From Balanoglossus misakiensis (lineage: Eukaryota; Hemichordata), in contig CM082596.2 of assembly GCA_040954595.2 (NCBI GenBank), forward strand, positions 1,178,001 to 1,242,000: 64,000 nt of DNA, written 5' to 3'. Shown piece by piece: positions 12,401 through 26,200 of the stretch; the first letter of the stretch is position 1; the number at the start of each line of letters is the position of its first letter. The notes below the pieces were generated by a model that ran no database searches, was not told where the DNA came from, and saw only the letters and a list, made by a program, of their open reading frames with translations. Position numbers and translations under genes: made by a program.

Positions 12401-15400
12401 AAGTCGAAAAATGGTCGATTTTTCGCGATTTTCCTGAGCTATAACCCATGCTTTTTATCAAAAAATCACCAAATTTCGAAAATTCCCAAAGTCGAAAAAT
12501 GGTCGATTTTTCGCGATTTTCCTGAGCTATAACCCATGCTTTTTATCAAAAAATCACCAAATTTCGAAAATTCCCAAAGTCGAAAAATGGTCGATTTTTC
12601 GCGATTTTCCTGAGCTATAACCCATGATTTTTATCAAAAAATCACCAAATTTCGAAAATTCCCAAAGTCGAAAAATGGTCGATTTTTCGCGATTTTCCTG
12701 AGCTATAACCCATGATTTTTATCAAAAAATCACCAAATTTCGAAAATTCCCAAAGTCGAAAAATGGTCGATTTTTCGCGATTTTCCTGAGCTATAACCCA
12801 TGATTTTTATCAAAAAATCACCAAATTTCGAAAATTCCCAAAGTCGAAAAATGGTCGATTTTTCGCGATTTTCCTGAGCTATAACCCATGATTTTTATCA
12901 AAAAATCACCAAATTTCGAAAATTCCCAAAGTCGAAAAATGGTCGATTTTTCGCGATTTTCCTGAGCTATAACCCATGATTTTTATCAAAAAATCACCAA
13001 ATTTCGAAAATTCCCAAAGTCGAAAAATGGTCGATTTTTCGCGATTTTCCTGAGCTATAACCCATGATTTTTATCAAAAAATCACCAAATTTCGAAAATT
13101 CCCAAAGTCGAAAAATGGTCGATTTTTCGCGATTTTCCTGAGCTATAACCCATGCTTTTTATCAAAAAATCACCAAATTTCGAAAATTCCCAAAGTCGAA
13201 AAATGGTAGATTTTTCGCGATTTTCCAGAGCTATAACCCATGCTTTTTATCAAAAAATCACCAAATTTCGAAAATTCCCAAAGTCGAAAAATGGTCGATT
13301 TTTCGCGATTTTCCTGAGCTATAACCCATGATTTTTATCAAAAAATCACCAAATTTCGAAAATTCCCAAAGTCGAAAAATGGTCGATTTTTCGCGATTTT
13401 CCTGAGCTATAACCCATGCTTTTTATCAAAAAATCACCAAATTTCGAAAATTCCCAAAGTCGAAAAATGGTCGATTTTTCGCGATTTTCCTGAGCTATAA
13501 CCCATGATTTTTATCAAAAAATCACCAAATTTCGAAAATTCCCAAAGTCGAAAAATGGTCGATTTTTCGCGATTTTCCTGAGCTATAACCCATGGTTTTT
13601 ATGAAAAAATCACCAAATTTCGAAAATTCCCAAAGTCGAAAAATGGTCGATTTTTCGCGATTTTCCTGAGCTATAACCCATGATTTTTATCAAAAAATCA
13701 CCAAATTTCGAAAATTCCCAAAGTCGAAAAATGGTCGATTTTTCGCGATTTTCCTGAGCTATAACCCATGCTTTTTATCAAAAAATCACCAAATTTCGAA
13801 AATTCCCAAAGTCGAAAAATGGTCGATTTTTCGCGATTTTCCTGAGCTATAACCCATGCTTTTTATCAAAAAATCACCAAATTTCGAAAATTCCCAAAGT
13901 CGAAAAATGGTCGATTTTTCGCGATTTTCCTGAGCTATAACCCATGCTTTTTATCAAAAAATCACCAAATTTCGAAAATTCCCAAAGTCGAAAAATGGTC
14001 GATTTTTCGCGATTTTCCTGAGCTATAACCCATGATTTTTATCAAAAAATCACCAAATTTCGAAAATTCCCAAAGTCGAAAAATGGTCGATTTTTCGCGA
14101 TTTTCCTGAGCTATAACCCATGATTTTTATGAAAAAATCACCAAATTTCGAAAATTCCCAAAGTCGAAAAATGGTCGATTTTTTCGCGATTTTCCTGAGC
14201 TATAACCCATGCTTTTTATCAAAAAATCACCAAATTTCGAAAATTCCCAAAGTCGAAAAATGGTCGATTTTTCGCGATTTTCCTGAGCTATAACCCATGC
14301 TTTTTATCAAAAAATCACCAAATTTCGAAAATTCCCAAAGTCGAAAAATGGTCGATTTTTCGCGATTTTCCTGAGCTATAACCCATGCTTTTTATCAAAA
14401 ATCACCAAATTTCGAAAATTCCCAAAGTCGAAAAATGGTCGATTTTTCGCGATTTTCCTGAGCTATAACCCATGCTTTTTATCAAAAAATCATCCAAATT
14501 TCGAAAATTCCCAAAGTCGAAAAATGGTCGATTTTTCGCGATTTTCCTGAGCTATAACCCATGATTTTTATCAAAAAATCACCAAATTTCGAAAATTCCC
14601 AAAGTCGAAAAATGGTCGATTTTTCGCGATTTTCCTGAGCTATAACCCATGATTTTTATGAAAAAATCACCAAATTTCGAAATTCCCAAAGTCGAAAAAT
14701 GGTCGATTTTTCGCGATTTTCCTGAGCTATAACCCATGCTTTTTATGAAAAAATCACCAAATTTCGAAAATTCCCAAAGTCGAAAAATGGTCGATTTTTC
14801 GCGATTTTCCTGAGCTATAACCCATGATTTTTATGAAAAAAATCACCAAATTTCGAAAATTCCCAAAGTCGAAAATGGTCGATTTTTCGCGATTTTCCTG
14901 AGCTATAACCCATGATTTTTATCAAAAAATCACCAAATTTCGAAAATTCCCAAAGTCGAAAATGGTCGATTTTTCGCGATTTTCCTGAGCTATAACCCAT
15001 GCTTTTTATCAAAAATCACCAAATTTCGAAAATTCCCAAAGTCGAAAAATGGTCGATTTTTCGCGATTTTCCTGAGCTATAACCCATGCTTTTTATCAAA
15101 AAATCACCAAATTTCGAAAATTCCCAAAGTCGAAAAATGGTCGATTTTTCGCGATTTTCCTGAGCTATAACCCATGCTTTTTATCAAAAAATCACCAAAT
15201 TTCGAAAATTCCCAAAGTCGAAAAATGGTCGATTTTTCGCGATTTTCCTGAGCTATAACCCATGCTTTTTATCAAAAAATCACCAAATTTCGAAAATTCC
15301 CAAAGTCGAAAAATGGTCGATTTTTCGCGATTTCCTGAGCTATAACCCATGATTTTATCAAAAAATCACCAAATTTCGAAAATTCCCAAAGTCGAAAAAT

Positions 15401-17087
15401 GGTCGATTTTTCGCGATTTTCCTGAGCTATAACCCATGGTTTTTATGAAAAAATCACCAAATTTCGAAAATTCCCAAGTCGAAAATGGTCGATTTTTCGC
15501 GATTTTCCTGAGCTATAACCCATGATTTTTATCAAAAAATCACCAAATTTCGAAAATTCCCAAAGTCGAAAAATGGTCGATTTTTCGCGATTTTCCTGAG
15601 CTATAACCCATGATTTTTATCAAAAAATCACCAAATTTCGAAAATTCCCAAAGTCGAAAAATGGTCGATTTTTCGCGATTTTCCTGAGCTATAACCCATG
15701 ATTTTTATGAAAAAATCACCAAATTTCGAAAATTCCCAAAGTCGGAAAAATGGTCGATTTTTCGCGATTTTCCTGAGCTATAACCCATGATTTTTATCAA
15801 AAAATCACCAAATTTCGAAAAATTCCCAAAGTCGAAAAATGGTCGATTTTTCGCGATTTTCCTGAGCTATAACCATGATTTTTATCAAAAAATCACCAAA
15901 TTTCGAAAATTCCCAAAGTCGAAAAATGGTCGATTTTTCGCGATTTTCCTGAGCTATAACCCATGGTTTTTATCAAAAAATCACCAAATTTCGAAATTCC
16001 CAAAGTCGAAAAATGGTCGTTTTTCGCGATTTTTCCTGAGCTATAACCCATGATTTTTATCAAAAAAATCACCAAATTTCGAAAATTCCCAAAGTCGAAA
16101 AATGGTCGATTTTTCGCGATTTTCCTGAGCTATAACCCATGATTTTTATCAAAAAATCACCAAATTTCGAAAATTCCCAAAGTCGAAAATGGTCGATTTT
16201 TCGCGATTTTCCTGAGCTATAACCCATGATTTTTATCAAAAAATCACCAAAATTTCGAAAATTCCCAAAGTCGAAAAATGGTCGATTTTTCGCGATTTTC
16301 CTGAGCTATAACCCATGCTTTTTATCAAAAAATCACCAAATTTCGAAAATTCCCAAAGTCGAAAAATGGTCGATTTTTCGCGATTTTCCTGAGCTATAAC
16401 CCATGCTTTTTATCAAAAAATCACCAAATTTCGAAAATTCCCAAAGTCGAAAAATGGTCGATTTTTCGCGATTTTCCTGAGCTATAACCCATGCTTTTTA
16501 TCAAAAAATCACCAAATTTCGAAAATTCCCAAAGTCGAAAATGGTCGATTTTCGCGATTTTCCTGAGCTATAACCCATGCTTTTTATCAAAAAATCACCA
16601 AATTTCGAAAATTCCCAAAGTCGAAAAATGGTCGATTTTTCGCGATTTTCCTGAGCTATAACCCATGGTTTTTATGAAAAAATCACCAAATTTCGAAAAT
16701 TCCCAAAGTCGAAAAATGGTCGATTTTTCGCGATTTTCCTGAGCTATAACCCATGATTTTTATCAAAAAATCACCAAATTTCGAAAATTCCAAAGTCGAA
16801 AAATGGTCGATTTTTCGCGATTTTCTGAGCTATAACCATGCTTTTTATCAAAAATCACCAAATTTCGAAAATCCCAAGTCGAAAAATGGTCGATTTTTCG
16901 CGATTTTCTGAGTATAACCCATGCTTTTTATCAAAAAATCACCAAAATTCGAAAATTCCCAAAGTCGAAAAATGGTCGATTTTTCGCGATTTCCCTGAGC
17001 TATAACCCATGATTTTATCAAAAAATCACAAATTTCGAAAATCCCAAAGTCGAAAATGGTCGATTTTTCGCGATTTTCCTGAGCTAT
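431..17087 (-). repeat. Satellite array, family A, reverse orientation (~189 monomers of 88 bp)
   Basis: Continuous head-to-tail array of 88-bp monomers; for example CATG starts at 481, 569, 657 and 745, a constant step of 88. Between 431 and ~14,180 the copies are almost identical. They differ mainly at two sites: the base after CATG (C, A or G) and the base in ATC/ATG eight bases later. Rare private variants mark single units, such as GGTAGA with CCAGAGC at 8,487, 9,279 and 13,151, TTTTTGGCGA near 2,390 and CCCACAGTCG near 4,390. From ~14,190 onward single-base indels in homopolymers become frequent. The hand-derived consensus is about 33% G+C with five CpG per unit. No gene, transposon or RNA gene interrupts the array. 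Confidence 0.97.
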
Positions 17088-17200
17088 TTTCGAAATTTGG
17101 TGATTTTTGATAAAATGCATGGGTTATAGCTCAGGAAAATCGCGAAAAATCGACCATTTTTCGACTTTGGGAATTTTCGAAATTTGGTGATTTTTTTGAT
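14190..17200. other. Low-quality zone around the array inversion
   Basis: The first clear homopolymer errors after a clean 13-kb stretch appear at ~14,190 (an extra T) and ~14,400 (a missing A). Indel density rises to a maximum at about 16,790-17,060, where nearly every unit is damaged (AACCATGC, GAGTATAACCC, AAATCACAAATTT). The orientation switch lies directly after this point. The damage continues, less severely, to the gap at 29,754. Confidence 0.7.
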
Positions 17201-20200
17201 AAAAATCATGGGTTATAGCTCAGGAAAATCGCGAAAATCGACCATTTTTCGACTTTGGGAATTTTCGAAATTTGGTGATTTTTTGATAAAAAGCATGGGT
17301 TATAGCTCAGGAAAATCGCGAAAATCGACCATTTTTCGACTTTGGGAATTTTCGAAATTTGGTGATTTTTTGATAAAAATCATGGGTTATAGCTCAGGAA
17401 AATCGCGAAAAATCGACATTTTTCGACTTTGGGAATTTTCGAAATTTGGTGATTTTTGATAAAAATCATGGGTTATAGCTCAGGAAAATCGCGAAAAATC
17501 GACCATTTTTCGACTTTGGGAATTTTCGAAATTTGGTGATTTTTTGATAAAATCATGGGTTATAGCTCAGGAAAATCGCGAAAAATCGACCATTTTTCGA
17601 CTTTGGGAATTTTCGAAATTTGGTGATTTTTTCATAAAAATCCATGGGTTATAGCTCAGGAAAATCGCGAAAAATCGACCATTTTTCGACTTTGGGAATT
17701 TTCGAAATTTGGTGATTTTTTGATAAAAATCATGGGTTATAGCTCAGGAAAATCGCGAAAAATCGACCATTTTTCGACTTTGGGAATTTTCGAAATTTGG
17801 TGATTTTTTGATAAAAAGCATGGGTTATAGCTCAGGAAAATCGCGAAAAATCGACCATTTTTCGACTTTGGGAATTTTCGAAATTTTGGTGATTTTTTGA
17901 TAAAAATCATGGGTTATAGCTCAGGAAATCGCGAAAAATCGACCATTTTTCGACTTTGGGAATTTTCGAAATTTGGTGATTTTTTGATAAAAATCATGGG
18001 TTATAGCTCAGGAAAATCGCGAAAAATCGACCATTTTTCGACTTTGGAATTTTCGAAAATTTGGTGATTTTTTGATAAAAACCATGGGTTATAGCTCAGG
18101 AAAATCGCGAAAAAATCGACCATTTTTCGACTTTGGGAATTTCGAAATTTGGTGATTTTTTGATAAAATCATGGGTTATAGCTCAGGAAAATCGCGAAAA
18201 ATCGACCATTTTTCGACTTTGGGAATTTTCGAAATTTGGTGATTTTTTGATAAAAATCATGGGTTATAGCTCAGGAAAATCGCGAAAAATCGACCATTTT
18301 TCGACTTTGGGAATTTTCGAAATTTGGTGATTTTTTCATAAAAATCATGGGTTATAGCTCAGGAAAATCGCGAAAAATCGACCATTTTTCGACTTTGGGA
18401 ATTTTCGAAATTTGGTGATTTTTTGATAAAAATCATGGGTTATAGCTCAGGAAAATCGCGAAAAATCGACCATTTTTCGACTTTGGGAATTTTCGAAATT
18501 TGGTGATTTTTTGATAAAAATCATGGGTTATAGCTCAGGAAAATCGCGAAAAATCGACCATTTTTCGACTTTGGGAATTTTCGAAATTTGGTGATTTTTT
18601 CATAAAAATCATGGGTTATAGCTCAGGAAAATCGCGAAAATCGACCATTTTTCGACTTTGGGAATTTTCGAAATTTGGTGATTTTTTGATAAAATCATGG
18701 GTTATAGCTCAGGAAAATCGCGAAAAATCGACCATTTTTCGACTTTGGGAATTTTCGAAATTTGGTGATTTTTGATAAAATCATGGGTTATAGCTCAGGA
18801 AATCGCGAAAAATCGACCATTTTCGACTTTGGGAATTTTCGAAAATTTGGTGATTTTTTGATAAAAATCATGGGTTATAGCTCAGGAAAATCGCGAAAAA
18901 TCGACCATTTTTCGACTTTGGGAATTTTCGAAATTTGGTGATTTTTTCATAAAAATCATGGGTTATAGCTCAGGAAAATCGCGAAAAATCGACCATTTTT
19001 CGACTTTGGGAATTTTCGAAATTTGGTGATTTTTTCATAAAAATCATGGGTTATAGCTCAGGAAAATCGCGAAAAATCGACCATTTTCGACTTTGGGAAT
19101 TTTCGAAATTTGGTGATTTTTTGATAAAAATCATGGGTTATAGCTCAGGAAAATCGCGAAAAATCGACCATTTTTCGACTTTGGGAATTTTCGAAATTTG
19201 GTGATTTTTTGATAAAAATCATGGGTTATAGCTCAGGAAAATCGCGAAAAATCGACCATTTTTCGACTTTGGGAATTTTCGAAATTTGGTGATTTTTGAT
19301 AAAAATCATGGGTTATAGCTCAGGAAAATCGCGAAAAATCGACCATTTTTCGACTTTGGGAATTTTCGAAATTTGGTGATTTTTTCATAAAAACCATGGG
19401 TTATAGCTCAGGAAAATCGCGAAAAAATCGACCATTTTTCGACTTTGGGAATTTTCGAAATTTGGTGATTTTTTGATAAAAATCATGGGTTATAGCTCAG
19501 GAAAATCGCGAAAAATCGACATTTTTCGACTTTGGGAATTTTCGAAATTTGGTGATTTTTTGATAAAAAGCATGGGTTATAGCTCAGGAAAATCGCGAAA
19601 AATCGACCATTTTTCGACTTGGGAATTTTCGAAATTTGGTGATTTTTTCATAAAAATCATGGGTTATAGCTCAGGAAAATCGCGAAAAATCGACCATTTT
19701 TCGACTTTGGGAATTTTCGAAATTTGGTGATTTTTTCATAAAAATCATGGGTTATAGCTCAGAAAATCGCGAAAAATCGACCATTTTTCGACTTTGGGAA
19801 TTTTCGAAATTTGGTGATTTTTTGATAAAAATCATGGGTTATAGCTCAGGAAAATCGCGAAAATCGACCATTTTTCGACTTTGGGAATTTTCGAAATTTG
19901 GTGATTTTTTATAAAAGCATGGGTTATAGCTCAGGAAAATCGCGAAAAATCGACCATTTTTCGACTTTGGGAATTTTCGAAATTTGGTGATTTTTTGATA
20001 AAAAGCATGGGTTATAGCTCAGGAAAATCGCGAAAAATCGACCATTTTTCGACTTTGGGAATTTTCGAAATTTGGTGATTTTTTCATAAAAATCATGGGT
20101 TATAGCTCAGGAAAATCGCGAAAAATCGACCATTTTTCGACTTTGGGAATTTTCGAAAATTTGGTGATTTTTTCATAAAAATCATGGGTTATAGCTCAGG

Positions 20201-23200
20201 AAAATCGCGAAAATCGACCATTTTTCGACTTTGGGAATTTTCGAAATTTGGTGATTTTTTCATAAAAATCATGGGTTATAGCTCAGGAAAATCGCGAAAA
20301 TCGACCATTTTTCGACTTGGGAATTTTCGAATTTGGTGATTTTTTCATAAAAAGCATGGGTTATAGCTCAGGAAAATCGCGAAAAATCGACCATTTTTCG
20401 ACTTTGGGAATTTTCGAAATTTGGTGATTTTTTCATAAAAATCATGGGTTATAGCTCAGGAAAATCGCGAAAAATCGACCATTTTTCGACTTTGGGAATT
20501 TTCGAAATTTGGTGATTTTTTGATAAAAATCATGGGTTATAGCTCAGGAAAATCGCGAAAAATCGACCATTTTTCGACTTTGGGAATTTTCGAAATTTGG
20601 TGATTTTTCATAAAAACCATGGGTTATAGCTCAGGAAAATCGCGAAAAATCGACCATTTTTCGACTTTGGGAATTTTCGAAATTTGGTGATTTTTTGATA
20701 AAAAGCATGGGTTATAGCTCAGGAAAATCGCGAAAAATCGACCATTTTTCGACTTTGGGAATTTTCGAAATTTGGTGATTTTTTCATAAAAATCATGGGT
20801 TATAGCTCAGGAAAATCGCGAAAAATCGACCATTTTTCGACTTTGGGAATTTTCGAAATTTGGTGATTTTTTCATAAAAAACATGGGTTATAGCTCAGGA
20901 AAATCGCGAAAAATCGACCATTTTTCGACTTTGGGAATTTTCGAAATTTGGTGATTTTTTGATAAAAAGCATGGGTTATAGCTCAGGAAAATCGCGAAAA
21001 ATCGACCATTTTCGACTTTGGGAATTTTCGAAATTTGGTGATTTTTTGATAAAAAGCATGGGTTATAGCTCAGGAAAATCGCGAAAAATCGACCATTTTC
21101 GACTTTGGGAATTTTCGAAATTTGGTGATTTTTTGATAAAAAGCATGGGTTATAGCTCAGGAAAATCGCGAAAAATCGACCATTTTCGACTTTGGGAATT
21201 TTCGAAATTTGGTGATTTTTTGATAAAAAGCATGGGTTATAGCTCAGGAAAATCGCGAAAAATCGACCATTTTTCGACTTTGGGAATTTTCGAAATTTGG
21301 TGTGATTTTTTGATAAAAATCATGGGTTATAGCTCAGGAAAATCGCGAAAAATCGACCATTTTTCGACTTTGGGAATTTTCGAAATTTGGTGATTTTTTG
21401 ATAAAAATCATGGGTTATAGCTCAGGAAAATCGCGAAAAATCGACCATTTTCGACTTTGGGAATTTTCGAAATTTGGTGATTTTTGATAAAAATCATGGG
21501 TTATAGCTCAGGAAAATCGCGAAAAATCGACCATTTTTCGACTTTGGGAATTTTCGAAATTTGGTGATTTTTTGATAAAAAGCATGGGTTATAGCTCAGG
21601 AAAATCGCGAAAAATCGACCATTTTTCGACTTTGGGAATTTTCGAAATTTGGTGATTTTTTGATAAAAAGCATGGGTTATAGCTCAGGAAAATCGCGAAA
21701 AATCGACCATTTTTCGACTTTGGGATTTTCGAAATTTGGTGATTTTTTGATAAAAAGCATGGGTTATAGCTCAGGAAAATCGCGAAAATCGACCATTTTC
21801 GACTTTGGGAATTTTCGAAATTTGGTGATTTTTTCATAAAAAGCATGGGTTATAGCTCAGGAAATCGCGAAAAATCGACCATTTTTCGACTTTGGGGAAT
21901 TTTCGAAATTTGGTGATTTTTTGATAATAAAAGCATGGGTTATAGCTCAGGAAAATCGCGAAAAATCGACCATTTTTCGACTTTGGGAATTTTCGAAATT
22001 TGGTGATTTTTTCATAAAAACTCATGGGTTATAGCTCAGGAAAATCGCGAAAATCGACCATTTTTCGACTTTGGGAATTTTCGAAATTTGGTGATTTTTT
22101 TGATAAAAAGCATGGGTTATAGCTCAGGAAAATCGCGAAAAATCGACCATTTTTCGACTTTGGGAATTTTCGAAATTTGGTGATTTTTTGATAAAAAGCA
22201 TGGGTTATAGCTCAGGAAAATCGCGAAAAATCGACCATTTTTCGACTTTGGGAATTTTCGAAATTTGGTGATTTTTCATAAAAATCATGGGTTATAGCTC
22301 AGGAAAATCGCGAAAAATCGACCATTTTCGACTTTGGGAATTTTCGAAATTTGGTGATTTTTTGATAAAAATCATGGGTTATAGCTCAGGAAAATCGCGA
22401 AAAATCGACCATTTTTCGACTTTGGGAATTTTCGAAATTTGGTGATTTTTTGATAAAAAAGCATGGGTTATAGCTCAGGAAAATCGCGAAAAATCGACCA
22501 TTTTTCGACTTTGGGAATTTTCGAAATTTGGTGATTTTTTCATAAAAACCATGGGTTATAGCTCAGGAAAATCGCGAAAAATCGACCATTTTCGACTTTG
22601 GGAATTTTCGAAATTTGGTGATTTTTTGATAAAAATCATGGTTATAGCTCAGGAAAATCGCGAAAAATCGACCATTTTTCGACTTTGGGAATTTTCGAAA
22701 TTTGGTGATTTTTTGATAAAAATCATGGGTATAGCTCAGGAAAATCGCGAAAAATCGACCATTTTCGACTTTGGGAATTTTCGAAATTTGGTGATTTTTT
22801 CATAAAAAGCATGGGTTATAGCTCAGGAAAATCGCGAAAAATCGACCATTTTTCGACTTTGGGAATTTTCGAAATTTGGTGATTTTTTGATAAAAATGCA
22901 TGGGTTATAGCTCAGGAAAATCGCGAAAAATCGACCATTTTTCGACTTTGGGAATTTCGAAATTTGGTGATTTTTTGATAAAAATCCATGGGTTATAGCT
23001 CAGAAAATCGCGAAAAATCGACCATTTTCGACTTTGGGAATTTTCGAAATTTGGTGATTTTTTGATAAAAATCATGGGTTTATAGCTCAGGAAAATCGCG
23101 AAAAATCGACCATTTTTCGACTTTGGGAATTTTCGAAATTTGGTGATTTTTTGATAAAAATCATGGGTTAATAGCTCAGGAAAATCGCGAAAAATCGACC

Positions 23201-26200
23201 ATTTTTCGACTTTGGGAATTTTCGAAATTTGGTGATTTTTTTGATAAAAATCATGGGTTATAGCTCAGGAAAATCGCGAAAAATCGACCATTTTTCGACT
23301 TTGGGAATTTTCGAAATTTGGTGATTTTTTCATAAAAATCATGGGTTATAGCTCAGGAAAATCGCGAAAAATCGACCATTTTTCGACTTTGGGATTTTCG
23401 AAATTTGGTGATTTTTTGATAAAAATCATGGGTTATAGCTCAGGAAAATCGCGAAAAATCGACCATTTTTCGACTTTGGGAATTTTCGAAATTTGGTGAT
23501 TTTTTGATAAAAATCATGGGTTATAGCTCAGGAAAATCGCGAAAATCGACCATTTTTCGACTTTGGGATTTTCGAAATTTGGTGATTTTTTGATAAAAAT
23601 CATGGGTTATTAGCTCAGGAAAATCGCGAAAAATCGACCATTTTTCGACTTTGGGAATTTTCGAAATTTGGTGATTTTTTGATAAAAATCATGGGTTATA
23701 GCTCAGGAAAATCGCGAAAAATCGACCATTTTTCGACTTTGGGAATTTTCGAAATTTGGTGATTTTTTGATAAAAATCATGGGTTATAGCTCAGGAAAAT
23801 CGCGAAAAATCGACCATTTTTCGACTTTGGGAATTTTCGAAATTTGGTGATTTTTTGATAAAAATCCATGGGTTATAGCTCAGGAAAATCGCGAAAAATC
23901 GACCATTTTTCGACTTTGGGAATTTTCGAAATTTGGTGATTTTTTCATAAAAATCATGGGTTATAGCTCAGGAAAATCGCGAAAAATCGACCATTTTTCG
24001 ACTTTGGGAATTTTCGAAATTTGGTGATTTTTTCATAAAAACCATGGGTTATAGCTCAGGAAAATCGCGAAAAATCGACCATTTTTCGACTTTGGGAATT
24101 TTCGAAATTTGGTGATTTTTGATAAAAATCATGGGTTATAGCTCAGGAAAATCGCGAAAAATCGACCATTTTTCGACTTTGGGAATTTTCGAAATTTGGT
24201 GATTTTTTGATAAAAATCATGGGTTATAGCTCAGGAAAATCGCGAAAAATCGACCATTTTTCGACTTTGGGAATTTTCGAAATTTGGTGATTTTTTGATA
24301 AAAGCATGGGTTATAGCTCAGGAAAATCGCGAAAAATCGACCATTTTTCGACTTTGGGAATTTTCGAAATTTGGTGATTTTTTCATAAAAATCATGGGTT
24401 ATAGCTCAGGAAAATCGCGAAAAATCGACCATTTTTCGACTTTGGGAATTTTCGAAATTTGGTGATTTTTTCATAAAAACCATGGTTATAGCTCAGGAAA
24501 ATCGCGAAAAATCGACCATTTTTCGACTTTGGGAATTTTCGAAATTTGGTGATTTTTTGATAAAATCATGGGTTATAGCTCAGGAAAATCGCGAAAAATC
24601 GACCATTTTTCGACTTTGGGAATTTTCGAAATTTGGTGATTTTTATAAAAAGCATGGGTTATAGCTCAGGAAAATCGCGAAAAATCGACCATTTTTCGAC
24701 TTTGGGAATTTTCGAAATTTGGTGATTTTTTGATAAAAATCATGGGTTATAGCTCAGGAAAATCGCGAAAAATCGACCATTTTTCGACTTTGGGAATTTT
24801 CGAAATTTGGTGATTTTTTGATAAAAATCATGGGTTATAGCTCAGGAAAATCGCGAAAAATCGACCATTTTTCGACTTTGGGAATTTTCGAAATTTGGTG
24901 ATTTTTTGATAAAAATCATGGGTTATAGCTCAGGAAAATCGCGAAAAATCGACCATTTTTCGACTTTGGGAATTTTCGAAATTTGGGTGATTTTTTGATA
25001 AAAATCATGGGTTATAGCTCAGGAAAATCGCGAAAAATCGACCATTTTTCGACTTTGGGAATTTTCGAAATTTGGTGATTTTTTCATAAAAATCATGGGT
25101 TATAGCTCAGGAAATCGCGAAAAATCGACCATTTTTCGACTTTGGGAATTTTCGAAATTTGGTGATTTTTTCATAAAAATCAATGGGTTATAGCTCAGGA
25201 AAATCGCGAAAAATCGACCATTTTTCGACTTTGGAATTTTCGAAATTTGGTGATTTTTTGATAAAAATCATGGGTTATAGCTCAGGAAAATCGCGAAAAA
25301 TCGACCATTTTTCGACTTTGGGAATTTTCGAAATTTGGTGATTTTTTGATAAAAATCATGGGTTATAGCTCAGGAAAATCGCGAAAAATCGACCATTTTT
25401 CGACTTTGGGAATTTTCGAAATTTGGTGATTTTTTATAAAAATCATGGGTTATAGCTCAGGAAAATCGCGAAAAATCGACCATTTTTCGACTTTGGAAAT
25501 TTTCGAAATTTGGTGATTTTTTGATAAAAATCATGGGTTATAGCTCAGGAAAATCGCGAAAAATCGACCATTTTCGACTTTGGGAATTTTCGAAATTTGG
25601 TGATTTTTTGATAAAAATCATGGGTTATAGCTCAGGAAAATCGCGAAAAATCGACCATTTTTTCGACTTTGGGAATTTTCGAAATTTGGTGATTTTTTGA
25701 TAAAATTCATGGGTTATAGCTCAGGAAAATCGCGAAAAATCGACCATTTTTCGACTTTGGGAATTTTCGAAATTTGGTGATTTTTTCATAAAAATCATGG
25801 GTTATAGCTCAGGAAAATCGCGAAAAATCGACCATTTTTCGACTTTGGGAATTTTCGAAATTTGGTGATTTTTTTCATAAAAACCATGGGTTATAGCTCA
25901 GGAAAATCGCGAAAAATCGACCATTTTTCGACTTTGGGAATTTTCGAAATTTGGTGATTTTTTGATAAAAATCATGGGTTATAGCTCAGGAAAATCGCGA
26001 AAAATCGACCATTTTTCGACTTTGGGAATTTTCGAAATTTGGTGATTTTTTGATAAAAATCATGGGTTATAGCTCAGGAAAATCGCGAAAAATCGACCAT
26101 TTTTCGACTTTGGGAATTTTCGAAATTTGGTGATTTTTGATAAAAATCCATGGGTTATAGCTCAGGAAAATCGCGAAAAATCGACCATTTTTCGACTTTG

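Noticed and set aside
20959-21393. Open frame of 144 codons in the forward satellite (and similar frames of 60-113 codons throughout 14-43 kb)
   Set aside because: These are translations of the same 88-bp unit in shifting frames, lengthened where indels restore a frame; they occur on both strands with no codon bias or start context.
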